Positions 45,095 to 53,879 of a stretch of 64,000 bases of DNA are shown one piece after another. The position numbers were made by a program, and so were the translations under genes. Source of the DNA: an uncultured Lachnospiraceae bacterium (lineage in GTDB: Bacteria; Bacillota; Clostridia; Lachnospirales; Lachnospiraceae); assembly GCA_900549995.1 (NCBI GenBank), contig URQQ01000001.1, positions 124,001-188,000 on the forward strand, read 5' to 3'. The notes beneath the pieces are model-generated. The model was not told the DNA's origin. It did not search any database and was given only the letters and a program-made list of their open reading frames with translations. How positions within the stretch are numbered: position 1 is the first letter of the stretch; each line of letters opens with the position of its first letter.

Positions 45095-45131
45095 GTCAGA
45101 GAAAGACTTGTCACAGAAGTTTTTCTCTGAC
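45095..45131 (+). promoter_or_regulatory. Intercistronic hairpin after the sugar-binding protein gene
   Basis: GTCAGAGAAA (45095-45104) and TTTCTCTGAC (45122-45131) form a perfect 10-base stem with a 17-base loop and no proper T-run. It probably protects the 3' end of the binding-protein message or attenuates permease expression. Confidence 0.6.
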
Positions 45132-45148
45132 TGGCAAAGGAGTAGTTG

Positions 45149-46057
45149 ATGAAAAAGACAAAAAAATTATTAACTCATCCACCTAACAGAAGGCGGCCAT
45201 TAAGCTTTGGTTCTGTCAAAAAAGAAATACCATATCTTGTAATGCTGCTTCCGGTATTCTTGTTCGTTTTTTTATTTGTTTTATTACCTCTGATCCAGGG
45301 ATTTCCGATATCTTTCATGCAGTGGGACGGATTCTCTGACAATAAAGTCTGGGTTGGATTTGACAATTATATTAAAATTTTTCAGGATAAATTTGTGAAG
45401 CAGTCAGTTTTTAACACCTTAGAGTTTACTATTTATGAAGTTGTCGGATGCAATGTGATAGGATTAGTGCTGGCGGTCTGGCTGAAAAAATCTTGTAGAT
45501 CAAACAATGTATGCAGGACACTGATATTTATGCCGCATGTAATCTCCCTGTTACTTTCCGCTTATATGATCCGTTATATTTTCAATGAAGTTTATAATGT
45601 CACAGGGATCGTGAACGTCTTAGGTATGCCGTCTACCGTTATGGCTGCGTTGTCTTTCATTGCGATCTGGCGTGATTCGGGCTACTGTATGATTATCTAT
45701 ATTGCAGCACTGCAAGGGGTGGATGAATCTCTGTACGAGGTAGCCAGGATAGAAGGTGCAAGCAAGATCAGACAATTCTTTAAAATCACTGTCCCGATGA
45801 TTATGCCGGCGATTACGGCAAATATTACATTGCTTACAGCATGGGGCCTGAAACTGTACGATTATCCGATGGCAGCGACCGATGGCGGAGGTCCGGGGCG
45901 TGCCTCAGAATCGGTCAGCATCTATATCTATCAGAACATATTTCCATATTATAAAGCGGGATATGGGCAGGCATTGGCTGTTGTATGGGTGATTTTCATC
46001 TTTATTATCACGCAGTGCATACAATCTTATCTTCGGAAGAAAGAGGTGGAGTTATAA
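45149..46057 (+). CDS. ABC sugar permease, MalF/UgpA type
   Basis: About 302 residues with six helices; first helix PYLVMLLPVFLFVFLFVLLPLI, and the EAA loop YEVARIEGASKIRQFFKITVPMIMP that docks the ATPase. It partners the downstream permease to form the import channel. AAAGGAG at 45136-45142 favours ATG 45149 over the TTG three bases earlier. Its stop abuts the ATG of the next permease directly, implying translational coupling. Confidence 0.94.
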   Translation: MKKTKKLLTHPPNRRRPLSFGSVKKEIPYLVMLLPVFLFVFLFVLLPLIQGFPISFMQWDGFSDNKVWVGFDNYIKIFQDKFVKQSVFNTLEFTIYEVVGCNVIGLVLAVWLKKSCRSNNVCRTLIFMPHVISLLLSAYMIRYIFNEVYNVTGIVNVLGMPSTVMAALSFIAIWRDSGYCMIIYIAALQGVDESLYEVARIEGASKIRQFFKITVPMIMPAITANITLLTAWGLKLYDYPMAATDGGGPGRASESVSIYIYQNIFPYYKAGYGQALAVVWVIFIFIITQCIQSYLRKKEVEL

Positions 46058-46885
46058 ATGACAGTAAAACGTATGTATTCAATTGGGCAGGGAATTTTAA
46101 AATTATGTGTTACACTCCTGATGATTTGCCCATTTTATCTCGCCTTCTGTTATTCATTTAAATCCAAGGAGGAGATTGCAAAGACAGGACTTGGTTTTCC
46201 AAAGACCTTTTATCTTGAGAACTTTAAGGTCGCGATGGAGAGAACGAATTTCATCCGCCCGCTGGCACTGACACTGATCCTTACTCTTGTGGGAACATTT
46301 ATTTTAATTATTATCTGTTCCATGGGAGCTTATGTGATCAGCCGGAGGAAAAGCAAGATTTATACATGTTTTTATCTCCTGGTTACATTAACCATACTGG
46401 TTCCTTTTCATGCCTATATGCTGCCTCTGTATCTCATGCTGAATAAATGGGGGCTGATTAACACACTGACGGGATTTACCCTGGCAAAGGTAGGCTCTCA
46501 GGCCGGATTTTCAATTATTATCATTATGGGATTTGTTAAGTCCATTCCATTTGACATTGAAGAAGCAGCCTGTATTGATGGATGCGGAGTGTTCCGCAGG
46601 TTTTATCTCGTTGTGCTGCCTCTGATGAAACCGATTTTGTTAACTTCGGTGATCATTAACGCACTTGACATCTGGAATGAATATGCAATGGGAGTTGTTG
46701 TTTTACGAAAACCGGAGATGTTTACGCTTCCGCTTTTACAGCAGACTTTTTTTGGACAATATCATATTGATCTTGGGCAGGCATTTGCGATCTTTTCGAT
46801 TTCAATGCTGCCGATTCTGATCATATATCTTTTCTTACAAAAATATATTATCAGCGGCATTGTTATGGGAGGCGTCAAGGGATAA
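46058..46885 (+). CDS. ABC sugar permease, MalG/UgpE type
   Basis: 275 residues with six helices and the ATPase-docking EAA loop FDIEEAACIDGCGVFRRFYLVVLPLMKP region (about residues 168-190). It is the second subunit of the importer. The start codon immediately follows the previous stop. No ATPase follows; a mutarotase gene comes next, in keeping with uptake of a reducing sugar. Confidence 0.94.
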   Translation: MTVKRMYSIGQGILKLCVTLLMICPFYLAFCYSFKSKEEIAKTGLGFPKTFYLENFKVAMERTNFIRPLALTLILTLVGTFILIIICSMGAYVISRRKSKIYTCFYLLVTLTILVPFHAYMLPLYLMLNKWGLINTLTGFTLAKVGSQAGFSIIIIMGFVKSIPFDIEEAACIDGCGVFRRFYLVVLPLMKPILLTSVIINALDIWNEYAMGVVVLRKPEMFTLPLLQQTFFGQYHIDLGQAFAIFSISMLPILIIYLFLQKYIISGIVMGGVKG

Positions 46886-46929
46886 CAGCAGAATAAACAA
46901 TAAATGAATGAAGAAAGAATGGATAAAAG

Positions 46930-47970
46930 ATGACGACAATTGAGAAAAAAACATTTGGCCGTACGAAGGATGGGATACCGGTCCATATGTATAAAATGCA
47001 AAATTCCCAGGGAGCTTTTGTTGAGATACTGGACTATGGATGTATTATCCAGCGCATTATGGTTCCGGATAAAAACGGCTTTATGGCAGACGTATGCTGG
47101 GGCTATGATACATTGGAGGAATATGAGTCTACCAATTCACATTTCGGTGCTCTGATTGGCAGACATGCGAACCGGATTGCCAAAGGCGAGTTTGAGCTGA
47201 ATGGCAAAACTTATCAGCTGGCACAAAATGATGGGCCGAATCATCTGCACGGAGGGATCAAAGGATTTGACAAATATGTCTGGGATGCCAGGATGGAGAG
47301 GGAAAGGCTGGTGCTTTCCCGTCAATTTCCCGATATGGATGAGGGATATCCTGGGAACCTGGATGTGACGGTCACCTATCAGTTTACAGATAAAAATGAG
47401 TTATTTTTAGAGTATCATGCAGTCAGTGACCAGGATACGGTAGTGAATATGACCAATCATTCTTATTTCAATCTGGGCGGACACAACAGCGGGAGCATCT
47501 TAGGGCATATTCTTGAGATAGAGGCGGATATGGTCACAGAAAATGACCCGGACTGTCTGCCGACGGGAGTGATCGCAAAGGTAGAAGATACGCCGTTTGA
47601 TTTTACAAAAGCGAAACCGATTGGACGAGATATAGATGAGGATAACGAGCAGCTCCAGTTTGCGAATGGGTATGATATAAACTTTGTGCTGAGGCAGTCT
47701 GAGGGGATAAGGAAAGCGGCGGCTGTAAAAGATCCGGTGTCAGGGAGAGTGATGTGTGTCTATACAGATAAGCCGGGATTGCAGCTTTATACATCCAACT
47801 GGAATCATGATATCGGAAAAGAGGGGAGCAAGTATTCCCCCAGAGAGTCCTATTGCCTGGAAACACAGTATTTTCCGAATTCATTAAGGTGTAAAAATTT
47901 CCCGACGGCAGTTTTAAAGGCAGGCGATCCATATCACTTTACAACAGTCTATGAATTCACAACAGAATAA
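46930..47970 (+). CDS. galM: Aldose 1-epimerase (mutarotase)
   Basis: A 346-residue GalM-family enzyme that interconverts alpha and beta anomers of aldoses. Recognisable segments are GCIIQRIMVPDKNG, IGRHANRIAKGEFELNGK, the catalytic-His NHLHGG and NMTNHSYFNL, and the C-terminal Glu in SPRESYCLETQYFPNS. It would supply the correct anomer of the imported sugar to the isomerase or dehydrogenase of this regulon. It sits between the importer and an oxidoreductase with short gaps. galM is used as a family symbol; the sugar may not be galactose. Confidence 0.92.
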   Translation: MTTIEKKTFGRTKDGIPVHMYKMQNSQGAFVEILDYGCIIQRIMVPDKNGFMADVCWGYDTLEEYESTNSHFGALIGRHANRIAKGEFELNGKTYQLAQNDGPNHLHGGIKGFDKYVWDARMERERLVLSRQFPDMDEGYPGNLDVTVTYQFTDKNELFLEYHAVSDQDTVVNMTNHSYFNLGGHNSGSILGHILEIEADMVTENDPDCLPTGVIAKVEDTPFDFTKAKPIGRDIDEDNEQLQFANGYDINFVLRQSEGIRKAAAVKDPVSGRVMCVYTDKPGLQLYTSNWNHDIGKEGSKYSPRESYCLETQYFPNSLRCKNFPTAVLKAGDPYHFTTVYEFTTE

Positions 47971-47994
47971 AGATGAGCGTAAGAGGAGATTGGA

Positions 47995-49140
47995 ATGAAA
48001 ATATTAAATGTGGGTGTTGTGGGAACCGGATTTATCGGCAAACAGCATATTGAAGCAATCAGGCGCATCCCGGGTACACAGGTGATGGCAGTTGCGGACA
48101 GTAATTTAGAGACAGCAAAAAGAACAGCGGAAGAACTATGTATTCCGAAATACTATGGTTCATACCAGGAACTACTGGCAGACCCCGAGATCAGCATCGT
48201 CCATAACTGTACACCAAGCGCCATGCATCTGGCTGTCAACCGCGATGCCATATTGGCGAAAAAGCATATCTACAGCGAAAAGCCGCTTACATTATCGGCA
48301 GAAGAGTCAAAAGAGCTGATTGCTCTTGCAGGTGAAAACGAGGTTGCGGCAGGGGTCAACTTTAATTACCGCCACAATGTCATGGTAAAGGAAATGCGTC
48401 AGCGGGTAAAAAATAACATCGGCAAAGTCTTTCATTTAGAAGTGAGGTACCTGCAGGATTGGCTGATGTATCCTACGGATTATGACTGGAGGATGGACTC
48501 CAAGGTCGGAGGAGTATCAAGGGCGGTTGCAGATATTGGATCTCACTGTTTTGACACGGTACAGTATGTTCTGGATCAAAGAATTGTGTCAGTGTATGCC
48601 AGACTTCATACTGTTTTTCCGGTAAGACAGAAATGTATGTCGACAGGAGGAACATTTGGAGGAAAGAAAGGTCCGGTCATAGAAGAGGTCCCTGTCACTT
48701 CAGAAGATTTTGCGTATATTTTGCTTCGGTTTGAAGATGGTACAACAGGTATTATGCATGTGTCGCAGGTATGTGCGGGCAGAAAGAATGGCCTGGAATT
48801 GTTGGTCAGCGGCAGTGAGTACGCTCTGGAATGGAAACAGGAGAGAGCGGACCGTCTGTGGGTAGGCCATAGAGACATTCCGAATGAAGAACTTTGTGCG
48901 GATGGAAAATTATTGACTGACGAGGCCGGAAAGTTTGCTACTCTGCCTGGCGGACATGCTGTCGCATGGCATGACGCTCTGCGTAATGCCATTCAAGTGT
49001 TTTATCAGTCAATCCGTGAGAATGATTTCAAGAGCACTCAGCAGGATTATGTTACTTTTGAGACGGGACACTATTTGATGAAACTGATAGAAGCATGTAT
49101 GAAAAGTGACAAAACCAACCAGTGGGTTTCTGTTGAATGA
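47995..49140 (+). CDS. Gfo/Idh/MocA family sugar oxidoreductase
   Basis: A 381-residue NAD(P)-dependent dehydrogenase. The N-terminal Rossmann motif is GVVGTGFIGKQHIEAI, and the family EKP motif is in YSEKPLTLS. A C-terminal alpha/beta domain binds substrate (DIGSHCFDTVQYV). Members oxidise or isomerise sugars and inositols. Here it could perform the first oxidation of the oxidative route (aldose to lactone), although no lactonase gene is present in the operon. It is the last gene before a terminator. Confidence 0.92.
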   Translation: MKILNVGVVGTGFIGKQHIEAIRRIPGTQVMAVADSNLETAKRTAEELCIPKYYGSYQELLADPEISIVHNCTPSAMHLAVNRDAILAKKHIYSEKPLTLSAEESKELIALAGENEVAAGVNFNYRHNVMVKEMRQRVKNNIGKVFHLEVRYLQDWLMYPTDYDWRMDSKVGGVSRAVADIGSHCFDTVQYVLDQRIVSVYARLHTVFPVRQKCMSTGGTFGGKKGPVIEEVPVTSEDFAYILLRFEDGTTGIMHVSQVCAGRKNGLELLVSGSEYALEWKQERADRLWVGHRDIPNEELCADGKLLTDEAGKFATLPGGHAVAWHDALRNAIQVFYQSIRENDFKSTQQDYVTFETGHYLMKLIEACMKSDKTNQWVSVE

Positions 49141-49204
49141 TGAGTGGATACCAGAGGAATTACTTTTTGCACCTATATCATAATATATAGTTATATTTGA
49201 CGAG

Positions 49205-49236
49205 AACTGCCAGGAGATCAAACCTGGCAGTTTTTA
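49205..49236 (+). terminator. Intrinsic terminator of the sugar operon
   Basis: AACTGCCAGG pairs with CCTGGCAGTT over an 8-base loop, followed by TTTTTA. Confidence 0.9.
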
Positions 49237-49264
49237 TTCCGTTGTTTCCGGTGGTGGATGAAGA

Positions 49265-49293
49265 TTGTGCTAAAGTTTAAAATGTGATAATAT
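49265..49293 (+). promoter_or_regulatory. Predicted promoter for the orphan solute-binding protein gene
   Basis: TTGTGC at 49265-49270, 17-base spacer and TAATAT at 49288-49293, just after the terminator of the sugar operon. Confidence 0.6.
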
Positions 49294-49328
49294 AAGGTAA
49301 CATGTCTGAATCAGGAAAGAAGGATACT

Positions 49329-50783
49329 ATGAGAAAGAGAAAGATAATTTTAGCAATGACGATTGCGGGTGCTTTGCTGTGCGGCGGATGTCAGACGGCA
49401 AAACAGGGGGAGAGCAAAAAAAATACGGACAAGCCGGTTGAGATCACTGTGTGGCACTATTATAACGGTGCTCAGCAGAAGTCATTTAACAGTCTGGTGA
49501 AATCATTCAATGAGACAAAGGGAAAAGAAGCCGGGATTGAAGTGAAAGCATCAGGACTTGGAACGGTAAGTGACCTGGAGTCTAATGTTCTGGATGCGAT
49601 CAATGGACAGGTGGGGGCAAAAGAGGTTCCGAATATCTTTGCGGCATATGCGGATACAGCGTATATGATTGACCAGAAGGAGATGGCGGTTGACCTTAGC
49701 AAATACCTGACGGAAGACGAAATTGCAGAGTATATGGACAGCTATATAGAGGAAGGAAGATTTAGTTCAGAGGACAGCCTCAAAATTTTTCCAGTGGCAA
49801 AGGCAACAGAAGTCTTTATGCTGAATAAAACAGACTGGGATAAATTTGCGGAAGCTACGGGGACGGATACGGAAGCATTTATGACAATCGAGGGCCTCAC
49901 AGAGACTGCGGAGAAATATTATGAATGGACAGACAGTCTTACGGAAGAACCGGATGACGGAAAGGCGCTGTTTGGAAGAGATGCATTTGCCAATTTCTTT
50001 ATTATCGGTGCAAAGCAGCTTGGAACGGAGATATTTTCATTGAAGGATGGCGAACCGGTACTGAATTTTGATAAAGAAGTCGTGAGAAAAATATGGGATA
50101 ACTATTATGTACCGTATATCAATGGTTATTTTGATGCTTCAGGCAAGTTCAGGAGTGATGATATCAAGACGGGGAACCTGATTTCTTTTGTAGGATCTTC
50201 TGCGGGGGCGACATTCTTCCCGGACAGTGTTACGCTGAGTGATACAGATACATATCCGATTGAGATAGAAGTCTATGAATGTCCGCAGTTTGAAGGCGGA
50301 GAGAAATATGCAGTGCAGCAGGGCGCCGGGATGGTCGTGCTGAAAGCTGATGATGAAGAAGTCAAGGCATCTGTAGAATTCCTGAAATGGTTTACAGAAG
50401 AAGAAAGAAATATTGAATTTTCAGTAGAATCAGGGTATCTTCCAGTGAAAAAGTCGGCAAACAATGAAGAAGCCATTGAAAAATTTACTGACAAAGAGAG
50501 CAGTGATAAAGTAAAGCAGATTATTAAGACATCATTGCAGATGGTAAATGGAAATACACTCTATACCACAAAAGCATTTGAGAAAGGGACAGATGCAAGG
50601 AATATACTGGAATACTCACTTCCTGATAAGGCAGCGGAAGACCGTGAGCAGATCAAAGCGTTGATTCAGTCTGGAATGACGCGTCAGGAGGCTGTGTCGC
50701 AGTATGATACGGATGAGAATTTCGAAGAGTGGTATACACAGACAAAAGCAGAGCTTGAAAAACTGATCGAAGAATCCAAATAG
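49329..50783 (+). CDS. Orphan extracellular solute-binding lipoprotein
   Basis: About 484 residues. The lipoprotein signal has lipobox CGGC (Cys about residue 21), then a family 1 solute-binding fold (VEITVWHYYNGAQQKSFNSL, ANIFAAYADTAYM-like region, FLKWFTEEERN). An in-frame ATG at 49302 exists, but AAGAAGGA just before ATG 49329 and the position of the signal peptide favour the latter. No permease genes accompany it. Instead a membrane GGDEF-EAL protein starts 24 bases downstream, so it may act as a ligand receptor for signalling rather than transport (inference). Confidence 0.88.
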   Translation: MRKRKIILAMTIAGALLCGGCQTAKQGESKKNTDKPVEITVWHYYNGAQQKSFNSLVKSFNETKGKEAGIEVKASGLGTVSDLESNVLDAINGQVGAKEVPNIFAAYADTAYMIDQKEMAVDLSKYLTEDEIAEYMDSYIEEGRFSSEDSLKIFPVAKATEVFMLNKTDWDKFAEATGTDTEAFMTIEGLTETAEKYYEWTDSLTEEPDDGKALFGRDAFANFFIIGAKQLGTEIFSLKDGEPVLNFDKEVVRKIWDNYYVPYINGYFDASGKFRSDDIKTGNLISFVGSSAGATFFPDSVTLSDTDTYPIEIEVYECPQFEGGEKYAVQQGAGMVVLKADDEEVKASVEFLKWFTEEERNIEFSVESGYLPVKKSANNEEAIEKFTDKESSDKVKQIIKTSLQMVNGNTLYTTKAFEKGTDARNILEYSLPDKAAEDREQIKALIQSGMTRQEAVSQYDTDENFEEWYTQTKAELEKLIEESK

Positions 50784-50806
50784 AATGAGATAAGGAGGGC
50801 CAAGGT

Positions 50807-53800
50807 ATGAGTGAAAAACGGAATGATAAAAAATCAAAGCCGATTTTGAAAAAAATTCTGATACCGATGCTTCTCCTTATTTTAGTGGAAGAGATTGTGC
50901 TGATAGGAACCATTGTCGGCGGCGGTGCTGTTAAGGAGTTAAACCAGAATGCCAGAGATATTCTGCAGGGGAAAGTGCAGAACAGAAAAAGTTATGTTGA
51001 AAATGAGATGATCAACAGTTGGATGAATGTGGACAGCACTGTAGAAATGATTAATGAAAAAGCTGCGGAACTCGAAAAACAGGGGGCCATACAGTTAGCA
51101 TCTCTGGACAAAGGCTCCGAATATTGTGAGCCTTTGATTGCAGGAGTCACAGATGATTTGATTGCAATGATGAGAAGCAACAAGGTCACCGGGGCTTATA
51201 TTGTATTTAATAATGAGAGTGTTGAGGATATGGAAAAGGGAATCTACCAGGATAAACCCGGAATTTATATCCGTGACCTGGATCCGACGACGAACAGTTC
51301 CTATCATAACAGTGACCTGCTGATAGAACGTGCACCAGTAGAGATTGTAAAAACATTGAATATATCTACGGACAGCTCCTGGCGTCCTGTATTTGAATTC
51401 GGAAAATACAACGCGCGATATTACGATTTTATCTACGAGCCATATATTCAGGCGGTAAAGACAGGATATACAAAATCCCCGAGACAGCTCGGGTACTGGA
51501 GCAAGCCATTTGCCATGAATGGAGATCAGAATAAAGTGATCTCTTATTCGGTGCCGCTTGTCACAGAAGATGGAAACGTGTATGGAGTGATGGGAATTGA
51601 TATTACGCTTGATTATCTCCAGACATTGCTGCCGGGGGAAGAACTGATGGAGAATGGGAATGGAACCTACCTTCTGGCGGTAAACAATGAGGGGACGGAT
51701 GAGTATTTCCCTGTGCTTTTTTCGGGAAATACGTATGAAGCACCTCTGAATAAAAGTATAAAGATTCAGGAAACCGAAAATGGTTCCTATCAAATGAACG
51801 GCACGGATAAAGAGATTTACTGCAGTATGGATTTTCTGAATTTATATGATAATAATGCGCCGTTTGAAAATGACCGGTGGGTTTTGATCGGTCTTGTCAG
51901 GAAATATGAATTAAACGGGGTGGCGGATCATATACAAAATGCAATGAGTATGGCTGCTGCGATCACGATGATTGTAGGTCTTGTGGGAAGTTTTATCATC
52001 AGTGTGCAGTTATCAAAGCCAATCAGTAAGATTGCAGATAATATCAGAAATATGGATGGCGGCAAGGAGATACAGCTTGAACGTACACAGATCGCGGAGA
52101 TTGACCAGCTTGAATATTCCCTGGAACAGCTGAGCCGGGATGTAATTAACTCGGCGGCCAAGTTTTCGCATATCCTGAAAAGGGCAAGTGTCAGAATTGC
52201 CGGGTTTGAAATGGAAAAAGAGACGAATTATCTCTTTATCACGGAAGGTTTTTTCGAACTGTTTGGAATAACAAATGTGAAAACGGAGAGTGTTACACCG
52301 GAGGAGCTGATGAGGCTTCTTGACAGCCTTTCGACATACTGTGCAGAAGAAGATGAAGAAAAGGAACAGTATTTATATAAGATACCTGTGCAGGATGGGG
52401 AGACCGTATACATCCGTCTTAGTTATTCTAGAGCGGGCAACAGGCAGATAGGGCTTGCTGAGGATGTCACAAGAAACGTTAAAGAAAAGAGAATGATCGA
52501 GCATGAACGTGATCATGACCTTCTGACAGGATTATGTAACCGAAGATCATTTTACCGGAAAATGAGAAAACTATTCGATGAAGGCAGCAAAACATTGAAG
52601 ACCGGGGCGCTGATCATGCTGGATCTTGATAATCTGAAATATATAAATGATACATACGGGCATGATTATGGCGACAAATATATTCGTTCTGCGGCGGAAG
52701 GCTTCAGAAATTATACGCCGGAGGGGACAGTCACAGCAAGAATCTCAGGAGATGAATTTTATCTGTTCTTTTATGGATATGAGAGTAAGGAAGAAATCCG
52801 GAGGATCATCGAGAAATTTAAGATGAAAATGCAGGCGATCAAAATGGAACTTCCTTTGGCTGAGGAATGTTTTATTAAAATGTCCGGAGGGGTTTCCTGG
52901 TACCCGGAAGATGCAGAGCAGTTTGAAACTCTGTTGAAATACTCGGATTTCGCAATGTACCAGGTGAAAAAGAACGGAAAAGGTGATATTAAAGAGTTTG
53001 AAATGGCTGCGTATTTGAAGGAAGAATCTGCACTGCGTAACCGGGGAGAATTTTTAGAACTTTTGAGAAATGAAAGTATAGAATACTATTTCCAGCCGAT
53101 TGTAGATGCCTCCAATGGGGAAGTATATGCTTATGAAGCTTTGATGAGAGGAATGACATCTTCCTTTAGAAGTCCTGTTGATATTTTAAAACTGGCCGCG
53201 GAAGAAAAGTGCCTTCCGCAGATAGAAGAGCTTACATGGAAGAGAGCGACAAAGGAATATTTTCATTATGTTGCGGCAGGTGTGGCTGATGGAGAATGCA
53301 GATTATTTATTAATTCTCTGGCAGATCAATGTATGAGTTTGGAGACAGTTGCTGTTGTTGAGGAAAACAGCAGAGGTTATCTGGACAGGATTGTAATTGA
53401 ATTGACGGAAGAGGATGAATTAAGTGAGACTGCGTTGAACAGAAAGCGGTTATATGCAGACCGGTGGAAAGCTGCATTTGCACTGGATGATTATGGAAGT
53501 GGGTATAATAGTGAAAAAGCTCTCTTGAATCTGAAGCCGGAATATATTAAAATTGATCGTGAGATCATAGAAGCGATTCAGAAGGACGGCAGTAAGCAGA
53601 AAATCGTTGAGAATACGGTGTCTTATGCTCATGAGAGGGACATGCGGGTGATTGCCGAGGGAATAGAAAATGAAGAGGAATTGAAGGTGGTTATAGGATT
53701 AAATGTTGACTATCTTCAGGGATTTTACATTGGGAAGCCCAATATAAAGCCTCAAAAGGCAGAAAAAAAGGCAGTTGAGCAGATCTGTTCTATGACGGTC

Positions 53801-53836
53801 CAAAGGGCTGAGGGGAGTGCCGGACAGAAAGAGTGA
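50807..53836 (+). CDS. Membrane CACHE-GGDEF-EAL cyclic-di-GMP signalling protein
   Basis: 1009 residues. TM1 (about 14-40) precedes a large extracellular dCACHE-like domain (to about 385). TM2 (MAAAITMIVGLVGSFIISV) follows, then a HAMP-like linker, a PAS-like segment (about 455-560), a GGDEF domain (about 567-725) and an EAL domain (about 750-990). The cyclase motif is SGDEF, a variant usually still active, and no RxxD inhibitory site precedes it. The phosphodiesterase domain keeps EAL (YEALMRG), DDYGSG, IKID, AEGIE and QGF, so both activities may be intact. It would turn an outside signal into changes in cyclic-di-GMP. It probably works with the lipoprotein encoded just upstream. Confidence 0.92.
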   Translation: MSEKRNDKKSKPILKKILIPMLLLILVEEIVLIGTIVGGGAVKELNQNARDILQGKVQNRKSYVENEMINSWMNVDSTVEMINEKAAELEKQGAIQLASLDKGSEYCEPLIAGVTDDLIAMMRSNKVTGAYIVFNNESVEDMEKGIYQDKPGIYIRDLDPTTNSSYHNSDLLIERAPVEIVKTLNISTDSSWRPVFEFGKYNARYYDFIYEPYIQAVKTGYTKSPRQLGYWSKPFAMNGDQNKVISYSVPLVTEDGNVYGVMGIDITLDYLQTLLPGEELMENGNGTYLLAVNNEGTDEYFPVLFSGNTYEAPLNKSIKIQETENGSYQMNGTDKEIYCSMDFLNLYDNNAPFENDRWVLIGLVRKYELNGVADHIQNAMSMAAAITMIVGLVGSFIISVQLSKPISKIADNIRNMDGGKEIQLERTQIAEIDQLEYSLEQLSRDVINSAAKFSHILKRASVRIAGFEMEKETNYLFITEGFFELFGITNVKTESVTPEELMRLLDSLSTYCAEEDEEKEQYLYKIPVQDGETVYIRLSYSRAGNRQIGLAEDVTRNVKEKRMIEHERDHDLLTGLCNRRSFYRKMRKLFDEGSKTLKTGALIMLDLDNLKYINDTYGHDYGDKYIRSAAEGFRNYTPEGTVTARISGDEFYLFFYGYESKEEIRRIIEKFKMKMQAIKMELPLAEECFIKMSGGVSWYPEDAEQFETLLKYSDFAMYQVKKNGKGDIKEFEMAAYLKEESALRNRGEFLELLRNESIEYYFQPIVDASNGEVYAYEALMRGMTSSFRSPVDILKLAAEEKCLPQIEELTWKRATKEYFHYVAAGVADGECRLFINSLADQCMSLETVAVVEENSRGYLDRIVIELTEEDELSETALNRKRLYADRWKAAFALDDYGSGYNSEKALLNLKPEYIKIDREIIEAIQKDGSKQKIVENTVSYAHERDMRVIAEGIENEEELKVVIGLNVDYLQGFYIGKPNIKPQKAEKKAVEQICSMTVQRAEGSAGQKE

Positions 53837-53879
53837 GAGATGACAGGGAGGAGCAATAAATAAGGGAGGTACAAAAGAA

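Noticed and set aside
36762..49140. Sulfoquinovose (sulfo-EMP or sulfo-ED) degradation as the function of the sugar regulon
   Set aside because: Mutarotase, isomerase, kinase, aldolase and dehydrogenase could fit, but there is no sulfoquinovosidase or sulfonate exporter gene in view and the dehydratase is of the enolase type; a deoxysugar or pentose route is simpler.
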